Below the pieces are notes generated by a model, which saw nothing but the letters and a program-made list of their open reading frames with translations, had not been told where the DNA came from and searched no databases. From Maricaulis sp. (GTDB taxonomy: Bacteria > Pseudomonadota > Alphaproteobacteria > Caulobacterales > Maricaulaceae), in NCBI RefSeq assembly GCF_030149515.1, contig NZ_JASBRI010000029.1, positions 1-64,000 of the forward strand: a stretch of DNA of 64,000 nucleotides, in the 5' to 3' direction. The first letter of the stretch is position 1, and the number at the start of each line of letters is the position of its first letter. The translations under genes were made by a program, and so were the position numbers. Of this stretch, positions 20,607 to 29,548 are shown piece after piece.

Positions 20607-21599
20607 ATGCAGAAACGCGAAATCGGCCATTCCGGCATTTTCGTGAATCCGATCGGGCTGGGCTGTATGGGCCTGTCCGAATTCTACGGACCCGCCGTCG
20701 GCACGGCCGACGGTGTCGCCCTGCTGCACGCCGCGATCGATGCCGGCATCGATCATTTCGACACCGCCCAGCTTTACGGCATGGGCGCCAATGAACGCCT
20801 TCTCGGCGAGGCCTTTCACGACCGCCGCGACAAGGTGACCATCGCCACCAAGTTCGGCCCGGTCCGCGATCCGGAGACCGGCGCCTTTCTGGATGTCGAC
20901 GGATCGGAAGCCAATATGCGCAGGGCGATCGAGGACTCGCTGCGCTTCCTCCGGACCGATCATGTCGATCTCTACTACCTCCACCGGGTCGACCCGAAAA
21001 CACCGATCGAGGAAACGGTGGGCGCCATGGCCAGGCTGGTCGAGGAGGGCAAGGTTCGCGCCCTGGGCCTGTCGGAAGCCTCGGCGGACACGCTCAAGCG
21101 CGCCGGCGCCGTTCACCCCATTGCCGCGCTGCAATCGGAGTATTCCATCTTCAGCCGCGATATCGAGGAGGGCCCCCTGCCCGCCGTCCGCGAGACCGGC
21201 GCCTCGCTCGTGGCCTATTCGCCGCTCGGGCGGGGCCTGCTGACCGGCCGCTTCACCAGGGACTACACGCCCCCGGAGCAGGATTTCCGCTCCAGCGCCA
21301 CGCAGCCGCGCTTTGCCCGAGATGCCCTGGAGGCCAATCTGGCCCTGGTCGAAGAGGTGAAAACCGTTGCGGAAACCCTCGATGCACATCCTGCGCAGGT
21401 CGCCCTGGCCTGGGTCCTCGGCCGGGGCGAGGAGGTGCTGACCATTCCAGGCACGACCAGGCTGTCGAACTTGCACGTCAATCTCGGCGCCTCGCGACTG
21501 ACCCTGACGTCGGACCAGATCGCCCGCCTGGACACCCTGGCCGACCGGGTGAAAGGCGCCCGCTACCCGGAAAGCCGGATGAGCAATATCAACGCCTAA
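20607..21599 (+). CDS. Aldo/keto reductase (AKR13-like)
   Basis: NADPH-dependent carbonyl reductase of 330 residues from ATG 20607 (AAGGGAG 8 bases upstream). The catalytic tetrad is visible: D51 and Y56 in HFDTAQLYG, K80 in ATKFGP and H122 in YYLHRVDP. The cofactor pocket is marked by PLGRGLLTG and the later IPGTTRLSNLHVN. The fold and GLGCMGLSEFYGP opening resemble AKR13 and YakC/pyridoxal-reductase-like members. The likely role is reduction of aldehydes or ketones, controlled by the upstream TetR protein. Confidence 0.9.
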   Translation: MQKREIGHSGIFVNPIGLGCMGLSEFYGPAVGTADGVALLHAAIDAGIDHFDTAQLYGMGANERLLGEAFHDRRDKVTIATKFGPVRDPETGAFLDVDGSEANMRRAIEDSLRFLRTDHVDLYYLHRVDPKTPIEETVGAMARLVEEGKVRALGLSEASADTLKRAGAVHPIAALQSEYSIFSRDIEEGPLPAVRETGASLVAYSPLGRGLLTGRFTRDYTPPEQDFRSSATQPRFARDALEANLALVEEVKTVAETLDAHPAQVALAWVLGRGEEVLTIPGTTRLSNLHVNLGASRLTLTSDQIARLDTLADRVKGARYPESRMSNINA

Positions 21600-21614
21600 G
21601 GTCAGCGCTACACC

Positions 21615-21643
21615 GCAAGCCGGTCCCTTGCGGACCGGCTTGC
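21615..21643 (+). terminator. Hairpin after the aldo/keto reductase gene
   Basis: A perfect 12-bp stem (GCAAGCCGGTCC with GGACCGGCTTGC) with a CTTGC loop lies 15 bases after the stop. The following T-tract is weak (GCATTTCG), so termination is likely but not certain. Confidence 0.55.
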
Positions 21644-21721
21644 GCATTTCGCCCCTCGCGATTTGTGCCCATACAGATAAACTGTCCCCGGAACTCTGAT
21701 TCCGGGGGAGACGCAGGGCCG

Positions 21722-22615
21722 ATGGACTGGGACAAGCTGAAGACGTTTCATGCCGCGGCCCAGGCCGGCTCGCTGACCAAGGCCGCCGACATGCTGGGCT
21801 TGTCGCAGTCGGCCGTCAGCCGGCAGATCGCCGCGCTGGAAGACGATCTGGGCGTCACGCTCTTCCACCGTCATGCGCGCGGCCTGATCCCGACTGAGCC
21901 GGGCAATCTTCTCTACGAGGCAGCCCACGAAATCCACGGCAAGGTGGCCGTCGCCGAGGCACGCGTCCAGGATGCCCGCGACGAACCCTCCGGGGAACTG
22001 AAGGTCACTGCCCCCACGGCCCTGGGCGCCATCTGGCTGGCCCGCCGCCTGGAAGCGTTCCACGAACAATATCCCGGCATCCGCATTCGCCTGATGCTGG
22101 ACGATCACGAGCTGGATCTGGCCGGTCTCGAGGCCGAGGTCGGCATCCGCCCCTGGCCCTCGACCCAGAACGATCTGGTCCAGCGCAAGCTGATGAGCGT
22201 GCGACAGCACCTCTATGCCAGCCATTCCTATGTCGAACGCCGCGGCGCGCCGGTCTCGGCCGAGGATCTCGACAATCACCCGATCATCCATTACGGCCCG
22301 CCGCAAATGGCACCCATTCCGGGGCTGGACTGGGCCGCCAAGGTCGGGCGCCCCGACGGCGAACCGCCGCGACCTGCCGTGATCGAGGTGAACACGATCT
22401 ATGGCGTGATGAAGGCCGTCGAGGCGGGCATGGGCATCGCCGCCCTGCCCGACTATGTGGCGCGGGAGAACGCCAATCTGGTGGAGGTCCTGCCCGAGGT
22501 CGAGGGCCCCGATTTCGACGTCTATTTCGTCTATCCCAGCGAGCTGCGCGGGTCGCGCCGCATTGTCGCCTTCCGGGATTTCCTTATCGAGCAGGCTCGG
22601 CTCTGGCAGAGCTGA
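21722..22615 (+). CDS. LysR-family transcriptional regulator
   Basis: Regulator of 297 residues from ATG 21722; a start 57 bases upstream would add a non-family tail. The N-terminal winged HTH is textbook LysR (FHAAAQAGSLTKAADMLGLS, QSAVSRQIAALEDDLGVTLF), followed by a periplasmic-binding-protein-like effector domain (SGELKVTAPTALGAIWLARR). Its target is unknown. From memory, similar LysR genes sit next to trxB in other alphaproteobacteria; here they are separated by the DUF547/TetR/reductase block. A GC hairpin at 22637 follows the stop. Confidence 0.9.
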   Translation: MDWDKLKTFHAAAQAGSLTKAADMLGLSQSAVSRQIAALEDDLGVTLFHRHARGLIPTEPGNLLYEAAHEIHGKVAVAEARVQDARDEPSGELKVTAPTALGAIWLARRLEAFHEQYPGIRIRLMLDDHELDLAGLEAEVGIRPWPSTQNDLVQRKLMSVRQHLYASHSYVERRGAPVSAEDLDNHPIIHYGPPQMAPIPGLDWAAKVGRPDGEPPRPAVIEVNTIYGVMKAVEAGMGIAALPDYVARENANLVEVLPEVEGPDFDVYFVYPSELRGSRRIVAFRDFLIEQARLWQS

Positions 22616-22636
22616 TTCCGATCGTCACCCGGCTCG

Positions 22637-22656
22637 CCGCCATCCGGTGATGGCGG
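22637..22656 (+). terminator. Hairpin after the lysR gene
   Basis: Perfect 8-bp stem CCGCCATC/GATGGCGG with a CGGT loop, 21 bases after the lysR stop; followed by AAATATT rather than a T-run, so its role as terminator is tentative. Confidence 0.35.
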
Positions 22657-22668
22657 AAATATTGCATG

Positions 22669-22697
22669 GCAAAAATGTGGACCGCCCGCATTTTTGC
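22669..22697. repeat. Inverted repeat GCAAAAATG/CATTTTTGC
   Basis: Perfect 9-bp arms 11 bases apart, each flanked by CATG-like bases. It lies about 50 bp upstream of the putative small-RNA promoter and could be a regulator site. No protein can be assigned. Confidence 0.3.
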
Positions 22698-22754
22698 ATG
22701 TCCGACATGATGGATCGGCTCTGGTCGGCCCTTCGCAAATGCATCATATACACG

Positions 22755-22947
22755 CCCGACGCGGCGGCGACGTCGCGCCTCAGATCTCCCCATTCTGAGT
22801 TTGCATACCCGTCTCCTCCCCATCAGGTATGCACATCGCGCCGGGTCCCCTCTCCTCCCCTTAAGGACCCGGCGCCATTTCTTCGGGCTACCCCGCCCGC
22901 AAGCGAGTAACACTGCCCCGGTCCTCCTGGACCGGGGCTTTTCTTTG
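22755..22947 (+). ncRNA. Predicted cuckoo/alpha-r14-type anti-Shine-Dalgarno small RNA
   Basis: A stretch of about 190 bases with no credible reading frame folds into serial hairpins that present CU-rich loops. Hairpin 1: CTCAGA/TCTGAG (22779-22799) with loop TCTCCCCAT. Hairpin 2: TGCATACC/GGTATGCA (22802-22833) with loop CGTCTCCTCCCCATCA. Hairpin 3: an 11-bp perfect stem GCGCCGGGTCC/GGACCCGGCGC (22838-22875) with loop CCTCTCCTCCCCTTAA. It ends in a strong terminator (22915-22947). Loops with (C)CUCCUCCC are the hallmark of cuckoo RNAs (CcsR of Rhodobacter, NfeR1/alpha-r14 of rhizobia), which pair with Shine-Dalgarno sequences. TATACA at 22747-22752 is a possible -10; I found no clear -35, so the 5' end is approximate. 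Confidence 0.7.
22915..22947 (+). terminator. Terminator of the predicted small RNA
   Basis: A perfect 10-bp stem GCCCCGGTCC/GGACCGGGGC with a TCCT loop followed by TTTTCTTTG. No protein gene ends upstream within 290 bases, so it must end a non-coding transcript. The T-run is on the plus strand only, which fixes the RNA's direction. Confidence 0.9.
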
Positions 22948-22983
22948 CCTGTCCGCCACGACTTGCCAGGGCACCACATCGTC

Positions 22984-23020
22984 CATATATCCATTTTTCT
23001 GGAATATTGGATATTATATG
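22984..23020. promoter_or_regulatory. Candidate ArsR operator over the ATP-grasp-like gene start
   Basis: CATATATCCA (22984-22993) and TGGATATTATATG (23008-23020) form an imperfect AT-rich dyad, containing ATATCC/GGATAT, that overlaps the ATG at 23018. The placement and AT-rich arms suit an ArsR/SmtB-type repressor, and an ArsR gene is the second gene of this unit. Confidence 0.4.
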
Positions 23021-24151
23021 CTGCACGATCATCTCAATGCGCAGTGCCAATGCACGCCCACCGGCCCCGGCCTGGCGCTCACGGCGCCACAGGGGGTTTT
23101 CCTGCCGCGCCGGACCCAAGCCGGCCTTGTCGAGGCGACGCGGGCCGTCGGCCGGACGCTGAGACGCCTGCGGCCGCGCAGCAGCGCTGTCGACAATGCG
23201 GGCCTCTTCAACAGTTTCGACTATCACATCACGCCCGACGGGCCGAAGCTGATCGAAATCAACGTGAATGCGGGCGGCCTCTTCCTGCAGCCCGCCATTG
23301 CCGCTTCGGTCGCATCCGCCCCGGCGGGCTGTCTGACCCGGATCGGCGCAACACACCCCGCCGATCCGGTCGAGACCATTCTCAAGGCCTGGTCCCGCCA
23401 TGCCGGATCCACGCCACTCAGGCGGGTCGCGATCCTGGACGAGGATCCTGAAACACAACCGCTCCATTGCGAGATGCAGGCCGCGCGCCACGCCCTCGGC
23501 CGCGCCGGGATCGCCTGCGACATCCTCGATATAGGGCAGTTGGCGTTCGACGGCTGCGGGCTTCGCGGACCCTCCGGGCCCGTCGACATGGTCTACAACC
23601 GCTGGACCGATTTCACCTGGGCAACGCCGCAAAGCCGGACGCTGCGCCATGCCCATGAAACCGGCGCCGCATTCGTGGCACCCAATCCGCAGGTATGGCA
23701 GGCCTATGCCGACAAGGCCCTGCTCGTACAGCTGGCGGCCGATCCCGATCGGCCGGCCGCGATACTCGATGCCGAAGCCGTCACGCATGCACGCGCCGAT
23801 GCGCTCTGGACCGGCCGCAAATCGCTGGTCTTCAAACCCCTTCGCGGCTTCGCTTCGCGCGGCGTCTATCGGGGCGACAAGCTGAGCCGGCGCAAATGGC
23901 AGGACATCCTGGACGGCGGTTATCTGGCCCAGGCCCTCGCCCCTCCCGGCCAGCGCATCCTGACCACCGCCGCCGGAGCACGCGCCTTCAAGACCGATAT
24001 CCGCGTCTGGACGCATGGCGACACACCGCTTTATATGGCCGCACGCCTGTTTTCCGGGCAGGTCACGGGATTGAGCGGCGAGGCGGAGGGCTTCGCGCCC
24101 ATCCTGTGGGTCGAAGACGAAAAGGGCGGACCGGATGCCTGCCATTGCTGA
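23018..24151 (+). CDS. ATP-grasp-like enzyme of unknown function
   Basis: Protein of 377 residues, not firmly identified. FDYHITPDGPKLIEINVNAGG (near residue 70, here split as FDYHITPDG and KLIEINVNAGG) looks like the Mg-ATP end motif of ATP-grasp enzymes. Later come VDMVYNRWTDFTW, a lysine segment LVFKPLRGFASRGVYRGDKLS near residue 275, and a closing AARLFSGQVTGLSG with GFAPILW. The acidic EIN motif precedes the FKP motif, so the order is unlike ordinary ATP-grasp chains. I recall an uncharacterised family with this pattern. It overlaps arsR by 17 bases and starts under an AT-rich dyad, so it is probably controlled by a metal(loid)-responsive repressor. Other ligase substrates remain possible. 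Confidence 0.55.
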   Translation: MLHDHLNAQCQCTPTGPGLALTAPQGVFLPRRTQAGLVEATRAVGRTLRRLRPRSSAVDNAGLFNSFDYHITPDGPKLIEINVNAGGLFLQPAIAASVASAPAGCLTRIGATHPADPVETILKAWSRHAGSTPLRRVAILDEDPETQPLHCEMQAARHALGRAGIACDILDIGQLAFDGCGLRGPSGPVDMVYNRWTDFTWATPQSRTLRHAHETGAAFVAPNPQVWQAYADKALLVQLAADPDRPAAILDAEAVTHARADALWTGRKSLVFKPLRGFASRGVYRGDKLSRRKWQDILDGGYLAQALAPPGQRILTTAAGARAFKTDIRVWTHGDTPLYMAARLFSGQVTGLSGEAEGFAPILWVEDEKGGPDACHC

Positions 24152-24446
24152 CGCCGATACCGATCTCGACCGTCTGGCCGGACAGCTTGCCGCCCTGGGA
24201 CACGGAACACGTCTGCGCATTTATCGCGTTCTCCTGCGGGCCGGGCCGGAGGGCCTCCCCGTCGGCCGGGTGCAGGCACAGCTGAGCATGGCGCAGTCCA
24301 CACTCTCCTTTCATCTGCGCAAACTGGTCGATGTCGGCCTGGTGCGGCAGACGCGCGACGGACGGGTGCTGAACTGCTGCTGCGACATGGCGGCCATGGG
24401 GGGGATTCTTGCCTTCCTCCAGGAAGAGTGCTGCCGCAACGCCTAG
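24135..24446 (+). CDS. ArsR-family metal/metalloid-responsive repressor
   Basis: Winged-helix repressor of 103 residues. The HTH reads LAALGHGTRLRIYRVLLRAG, then GRVQAQLSMAQSTLSFHLRK, with the wing at VDVGLVRQTRDGRVLN. It carries a C-terminal cysteine cluster (NCCCDM at about 84-89 and EECCRNA at the end), a likely As(III) or soft-metal site, although the classic CVC helix motif is absent. It overlaps the ATP-grasp-like gene by 17 bases and is the last gene before a bidirectional terminator. Autoregulation through the dyad at 22984 is inferred. Confidence 0.85.
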   Translation: MPAIADADTDLDRLAGQLAALGHGTRLRIYRVLLRAGPEGLPVGRVQAQLSMAQSTLSFHLRKLVDVGLVRQTRDGRVLNCCCDMAAMGGILAFLQEECCRNA

Positions 24447-24454
24447 CCGATAAA

Positions 24455-24484
24455 AAACCCCGGCATGGCGGCCGGGGTTTTCAT
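24455..24484. terminator. Bidirectional terminator between arsR and dps
   Basis: CCCCGGC/GCCGGGG stem flanked by A-run and T-run (AAAA...TTTT), loop ATGGCG; works for arsR on the plus strand and dps on the minus strand. Confidence 0.8.
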
Positions 24485-24504
24485 GTTGGCTGGCAGGGCG
24501 CGCC

Positions 24505-24972
24505 CTATCCGATCGTCGAGCGCAGCATCCAGGCGGATTTCTCGTGCTCCGTGAGGCGCGGGGTCAGCACGTCGGCCGTGGCCTCGTCGCCATGTTCGTC
24601 AGCAAGTTCCAGCGCCTTGCGGATCGTGGCGACCACGGTTTCATGGCCCGTCAGCAGATCCTTCAGCATGGCATTGGCCTCGGTGGCATCGCCGCCGGAC
24701 TTGATAGAGGCCGCGCCCTCCATCTCGGCGTAGGAGCGCGGCGCGACCACGTCGAGGGCACGGATACGCTCGGCGATCACGTCGGTTGCAGCCCAGAGTT
24801 CGTTGTACTGGGTCTCGAACAGGGCGTGCAGATCGTGAAAGCGCGGTCCGGTGACATTCCAGTGATAGACGTGCGTCTTGAAATAGAGCGCGTAGGTGTC
24901 CGCCAGGACAGCCGTGACGGCCTTCGCCATGGTCTCGCGCTGCGTGTCCGACAGACCCATATTGATGCTCAT
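24505..24972 (-). CDS. dps: Dps-family ferritin-like DNA-protection protein
   Basis: Mini-ferritin of 155 residues that oxidises and stores iron and protects DNA during oxidative stress. The start at 24972 is chosen because GGAG lies 5-8 bases upstream; upstream starts have none. The inter-subunit ferroxidase ligands are recognisable in YFKTHVYHWNVTGPRFHDLH (His) and LFETQYNELWAATDVIAERI (Glu). The gene ends at a shared terminator with arsR. I could not identify a Fur or OxyR site upstream. Confidence 0.92.
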   Translation of the reverse strand: MSINMGLSDTQRETMAKAVTAVLADTYALYFKTHVYHWNVTGPRFHDLHALFETQYNELWAATDVIAERIRALDVVAPRSYAEMEGAASIKSGGDATEANAMLKDLLTGHETVVATIRKALELADEHGDEATADVLTPRLTEHEKSAWMLRSTIG

Positions 24973-25091
24973 GCTTGTCTCCATTCGTAGTTCGCGTGCG
25001 GGCAGGCCCGCGGTCTCGACCCCAATATGGGCCGGGCAATTCCGCACTTCCAATCAGGAATTACGAAGGCCGGTATAGACTGGATCTATGA

Positions 25092-26354
<1,263 letters not shown>

Positions 26355-26585
26355 TTAAGGCCAATCCCCCAGCCATGCAAGATCGCCTTGGCGGCCCGGC
26401 AATTCTGCATGACATGAAAAGCCCGCGGCGCCCCGCAATTGCCCAACTTCTCCCCGCTCTCGCCCCATTCCTGCCCCGTCACATCCGCGTTCCGGGTCCA
26501 GCGTTTCAGGCGGACAGGGAGGCCGGCCGCTCCGGATCTCACCCTCGCAAACGGAGCGGCCGGCGCGTTTCGGGGAGAGACATTG

Positions 26586-28811
26586 ATGGCATCCGCTCAT
26601 TCACACCATTCGCTTGGAGGACAGGGCGGCTTTGCCCTTGTCCTGGCAATCGCCGCCCTCGCGGTATCGCTCCTTCTGTGGTCCGACGCCCGCGCCGACA
26701 CGCCGGACGGCCTGGTCAGGCTGTCGGAGATCCATGAAGGCGCGCTGTTGATCAGGACCGTCGATGCCGGGCTCTACGTGCCCGCCCCGATGGTCGCCAC
26801 CGACATCGAGCTGGATATATCCGGCCCCATTGTGCGCGCCACGGTGACCCAGCGTTTCGAGAATCCGTCGGATGCCTGGGTCGAGGGGACCTATGTCTTT
26901 CCCCTGTCCGCCGGCAGCGGCGTCGACCGGCTGCGCATGCAGGTCGGCGACCGCTTTATCGAGGGCGAGATCCACGAACGCCGTGAAGCCCGGCGCATCT
27001 ACGAACGCGCCCGCGAGGCCGGTCAGCGGGCCAGCCTTCTGGAGCAGGACCGGCCCAACATGTTCACCACCTCGGTGGCCAATATCGGTCCCGGCGAGAC
27101 CGTGATCGTGCAGATCGAATACCAGGACGTCGCCCGCCTCGATGACGGCACCTTCCAGGTGCGTGTGCCGCTGGGACTCACCCCGCGCTATATCCCGCAG
27201 GACAGTGACGTCCTGCCCGCCGCCCTCGGCAGCCCGCCCGATCGCCGCGTGCCCGGCGCCCATCGCATCACCCCGCCGATAATGCACCCGGACGGCGAGC
27301 CCGAGGAAGGCCTGCGCCTGCCGGTGACGATCACGGCCGATCTCAGACCCGGGTTCGAACTCGGCCGTGTCGCCAGCCTCTATCACGCCACGCTGATCGA
27401 ATTGGGCGACCCCGGTCGCGCCCGGGTGTCACTGGCCGACGGGCCGATCCCGGCCAATCGCGACTTCGTCCTCACCTGGCGTCCTGCCGACGAGTCCGCC
27501 CCCAGCGCTGCCCTCTTTACCCAGGAACATGAGGGCGAGACCTATCTCCTCGCCCAGATCCTGCCGCCGGCTGCGCTCGGTGCCGGCACGCCGAGGCGGC
27601 CGCGCGAAACGATATTTGTCATCGACAATTCCGGCTCCATGGCCGGCACCTCGATGCGCCAGGCGCGCGACGCCCTGATCCAGGCGCTTCAGCGCCTGGC
27701 GCCGGAGGACCGCTTCAACGTGATCCGCTTCGACAATTCGATGGAGATGGTCTTCCCCGCCGCCGTCGACGCCAGCGAAACCAATATCGGCCGCGCCCTC
27801 GCCTTTGCGCGCGGCCTCGACGCCGGGGGCGGGACCAATATGCTGCCCGCCATGCAGGCGGCGCTGACCGACGCCACGCCGGACGACGGGAGCCGCATAC
27901 GGCAGATCGTGTTCCTCACCGACGGCGCTATCGGCAATGAGTCCGAACTCTTCGCCGCCATCCACGACGGCCTGGGCCGCTCGCGCCTTTTCCCCGTCGG
28001 TATCGGTTCGGCCCCCAATACCTATTTCATGAGCCGCGCCGCCCGCATCGGCCGGGGCACCTTCACCCATATCGGCGATGTTTCGGAAGTCTCCGGGAAG
28101 ATGGCCGAGCTCTTTACCACGCTGGAACGTCCGGTGATGACGCATCTCGACGCGCTCTTTCCGGAAGACACCTTGTCGGAAATCTGGCCGGCCCCGCTGC
28201 CCGATCTCTATTATGGCGAACCGGTACTGCTGACCGCCCGGCTCGGCTCGAGCGAGGGTGTGATGATGGTGGAAGGCCGCCTGTCAGGCGAGACCTGGCG
28301 GCAACAGCTCTCGCTGGCCGGCACGATACCGGCCACCGGTGTTGCCACGCTGTGGGCCCGCAACCGGATCCGCGCCCTGGAGGAAACCCGGTTCCGGGGC
28401 GCCAGCCAGGCCTCGATCGATGCGGCGGTGCTGGAAACGGCGCTCGATTTCCACCTGGTCTCGCGCCTGACCAGCCTGGTCGCCGTGGACGTCACCCCCG
28501 CCCGCACCGCCGGCGACGACCTGGTTGCACGCGACGTGCCCCTGATGATCCCCGACGGATGGGATTTCGAGGCGGTATCGGACTCTCGCGCCCGGCCGGT
28601 CCGGCATGCCGCGCTCGATGACGCCGCCGTCAGCCGCATCGCCCCGTCGGCACCCCCGCCCCCGCCCGGCAGCGATGCCGGCGAGGGTGAGGCCGGCCTT
28701 GCCCTGCCGGCCACCGCGACGCCGCGCGAATTGCTGAGCCTGGTCGGCGGATTGCTGATGCTGCTCGGCCTGCTCTGGCTGGTGATGAATCAGGAGCGCC
28801 GCCTGTGGTGA
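26586..28811 (+). CDS. VIT-VWA sortase substrate (marine proteobacterial sortase target)
   Basis: Surface or periplasm-exposed protein of 741 residues from ATG 26586 (GGGGAGAG 8 bases upstream). An N-terminal membrane segment (about residues 14-34) exports it. A VIT domain follows (QRFENPSDAWVEGTYVFPL), then a VWA domain with the MIDAS motif DNSGSM near residue 347 and FLTDGAIGNE. The C-terminus is a sorting signal: LPATATPRE at 707-715, a hydrophobic helix, then MNQERRLW. It overlaps the class GN sortase gene, its cognate transpeptidase. The family is TIGR03788-like. The host attachment target in a Gram-negative cell is unknown. Confidence 0.9.
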   Translation: MASAHSHHSLGGQGGFALVLAIAALAVSLLLWSDARADTPDGLVRLSEIHEGALLIRTVDAGLYVPAPMVATDIELDISGPIVRATVTQRFENPSDAWVEGTYVFPLSAGSGVDRLRMQVGDRFIEGEIHERREARRIYERAREAGQRASLLEQDRPNMFTTSVANIGPGETVIVQIEYQDVARLDDGTFQVRVPLGLTPRYIPQDSDVLPAALGSPPDRRVPGAHRITPPIMHPDGEPEEGLRLPVTITADLRPGFELGRVASLYHATLIELGDPGRARVSLADGPIPANRDFVLTWRPADESAPSAALFTQEHEGETYLLAQILPPAALGAGTPRRPRETIFVIDNSGSMAGTSMRQARDALIQALQRLAPEDRFNVIRFDNSMEMVFPAAVDASETNIGRALAFARGLDAGGGTNMLPAMQAALTDATPDDGSRIRQIVFLTDGAIGNESELFAAIHDGLGRSRLFPVGIGSAPNTYFMSRAARIGRGTFTHIGDVSEVSGKMAELFTTLERPVMTHLDALFPEDTLSEIWPAPLPDLYYGEPVLLTARLGSSEGVMMVEGRLSGETWRQQLSLAGTIPATGVATLWARNRIRALEETRFRGASQASIDAAVLETALDFHLVSRLTSLVAVDVTPARTAGDDLVARDVPLMIPDGWDFEAVSDSRARPVRHAALDDAAVSRIAPSAPPPPPGSDAGEGEAGLALPATATPRELLSLVGGLLMLLGLLWLVMNQERRLW

Positions 28812-29377
28812 ACACCCGTCTCATCGCCCGCGGCGGCGCGCTGGCGCTGATCGCCGCCGGAGCCCTGGTCTTCGGACAGGGGGTCTGGATCGCCGCCAAG
28901 GCCGAAATTGCGCAGGTCCTACTGGCGCACGCCTGGACCCGCGCAATCGACGGAGAGACCGCGCCAACACCATGGCCCTGGGCCGATACCTGGCCCGTGG
29001 CGCGGCTCTCCGTCCCCGAACTCGGCGAACATGCCATCGTGCTGGCGGATGCTGGTGGAGAATCCCTCGCCTTCGGCCCCTCGCTGCTCGCGGTGTCGGC
29101 ACGCCCGGGCGAGGCTGGGGTCAGCGTGATCGCCGCCCATCGCGACACGCATTTCGCCTTCCTGCGCGATGTGGAACCCGGCCAGACCGTCATCGTCGAA
29201 CCCGCGGACGGTCCGCCGGTCGCCTATCGCGTGACCGGCAGCGAAATTGTCGACGCCAACCGTTCCGGCATTCATGTCGACGGCGGGACGGCACGCCTGG
29301 CGCTCGTCACCTGCTGGCCCTTCGGCGCCATGACGCCGGGCCCGCTGCGCTATGTCGTATGGGCCGAAATGCTGTAG
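28805..29377 (+). CDS. Class GN (marine proteobacterial) sortase
   Basis: Membrane-anchored transpeptidase of 190 residues. N-terminal helix at about 10-30, then the sortase fold with H112 (AAHRDTHF), C170 (LVTCWPF) and R182 (PLRYVVWA) as the catalytic triad. It begins at GTG 28805 (AGGAG 8 bases before) or GTG 28808, inside the stop region of the substrate gene, so the pair is co-translated. It cleaves the substrate's LPxT-like signal. This one-sortase, one-substrate arrangement is typical of the class. Confidence 0.9.
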   Translation: MVNTRLIARGGALALIAAGALVFGQGVWIAAKAEIAQVLLAHAWTRAIDGETAPTPWPWADTWPVARLSVPELGEHAIVLADAGGESLAFGPSLLAVSARPGEAGVSVIAAHRDTHFAFLRDVEPGQTVIVEPADGPPVAYRVTGSEIVDANRSGIHVDGGTARLALVTCWPFGAMTPGPLRYVVWAEML

Positions 29378-29548
29378 GCCGCCGCCCCTCCCGCCTACCC
29401 ATTCTCCCCGGTCCCCGTTCCGGGGGATATGCGCAGCCCGTTCCCGACCGCAGCCCCATTACAGACTTGTCACCTCGACAAGTCTGGTCCTTGCCGCGGC
29501 GATCCGCTACCTCTTGAAACGACGGCGGGGGCCGATTGGGAGGCTGGA

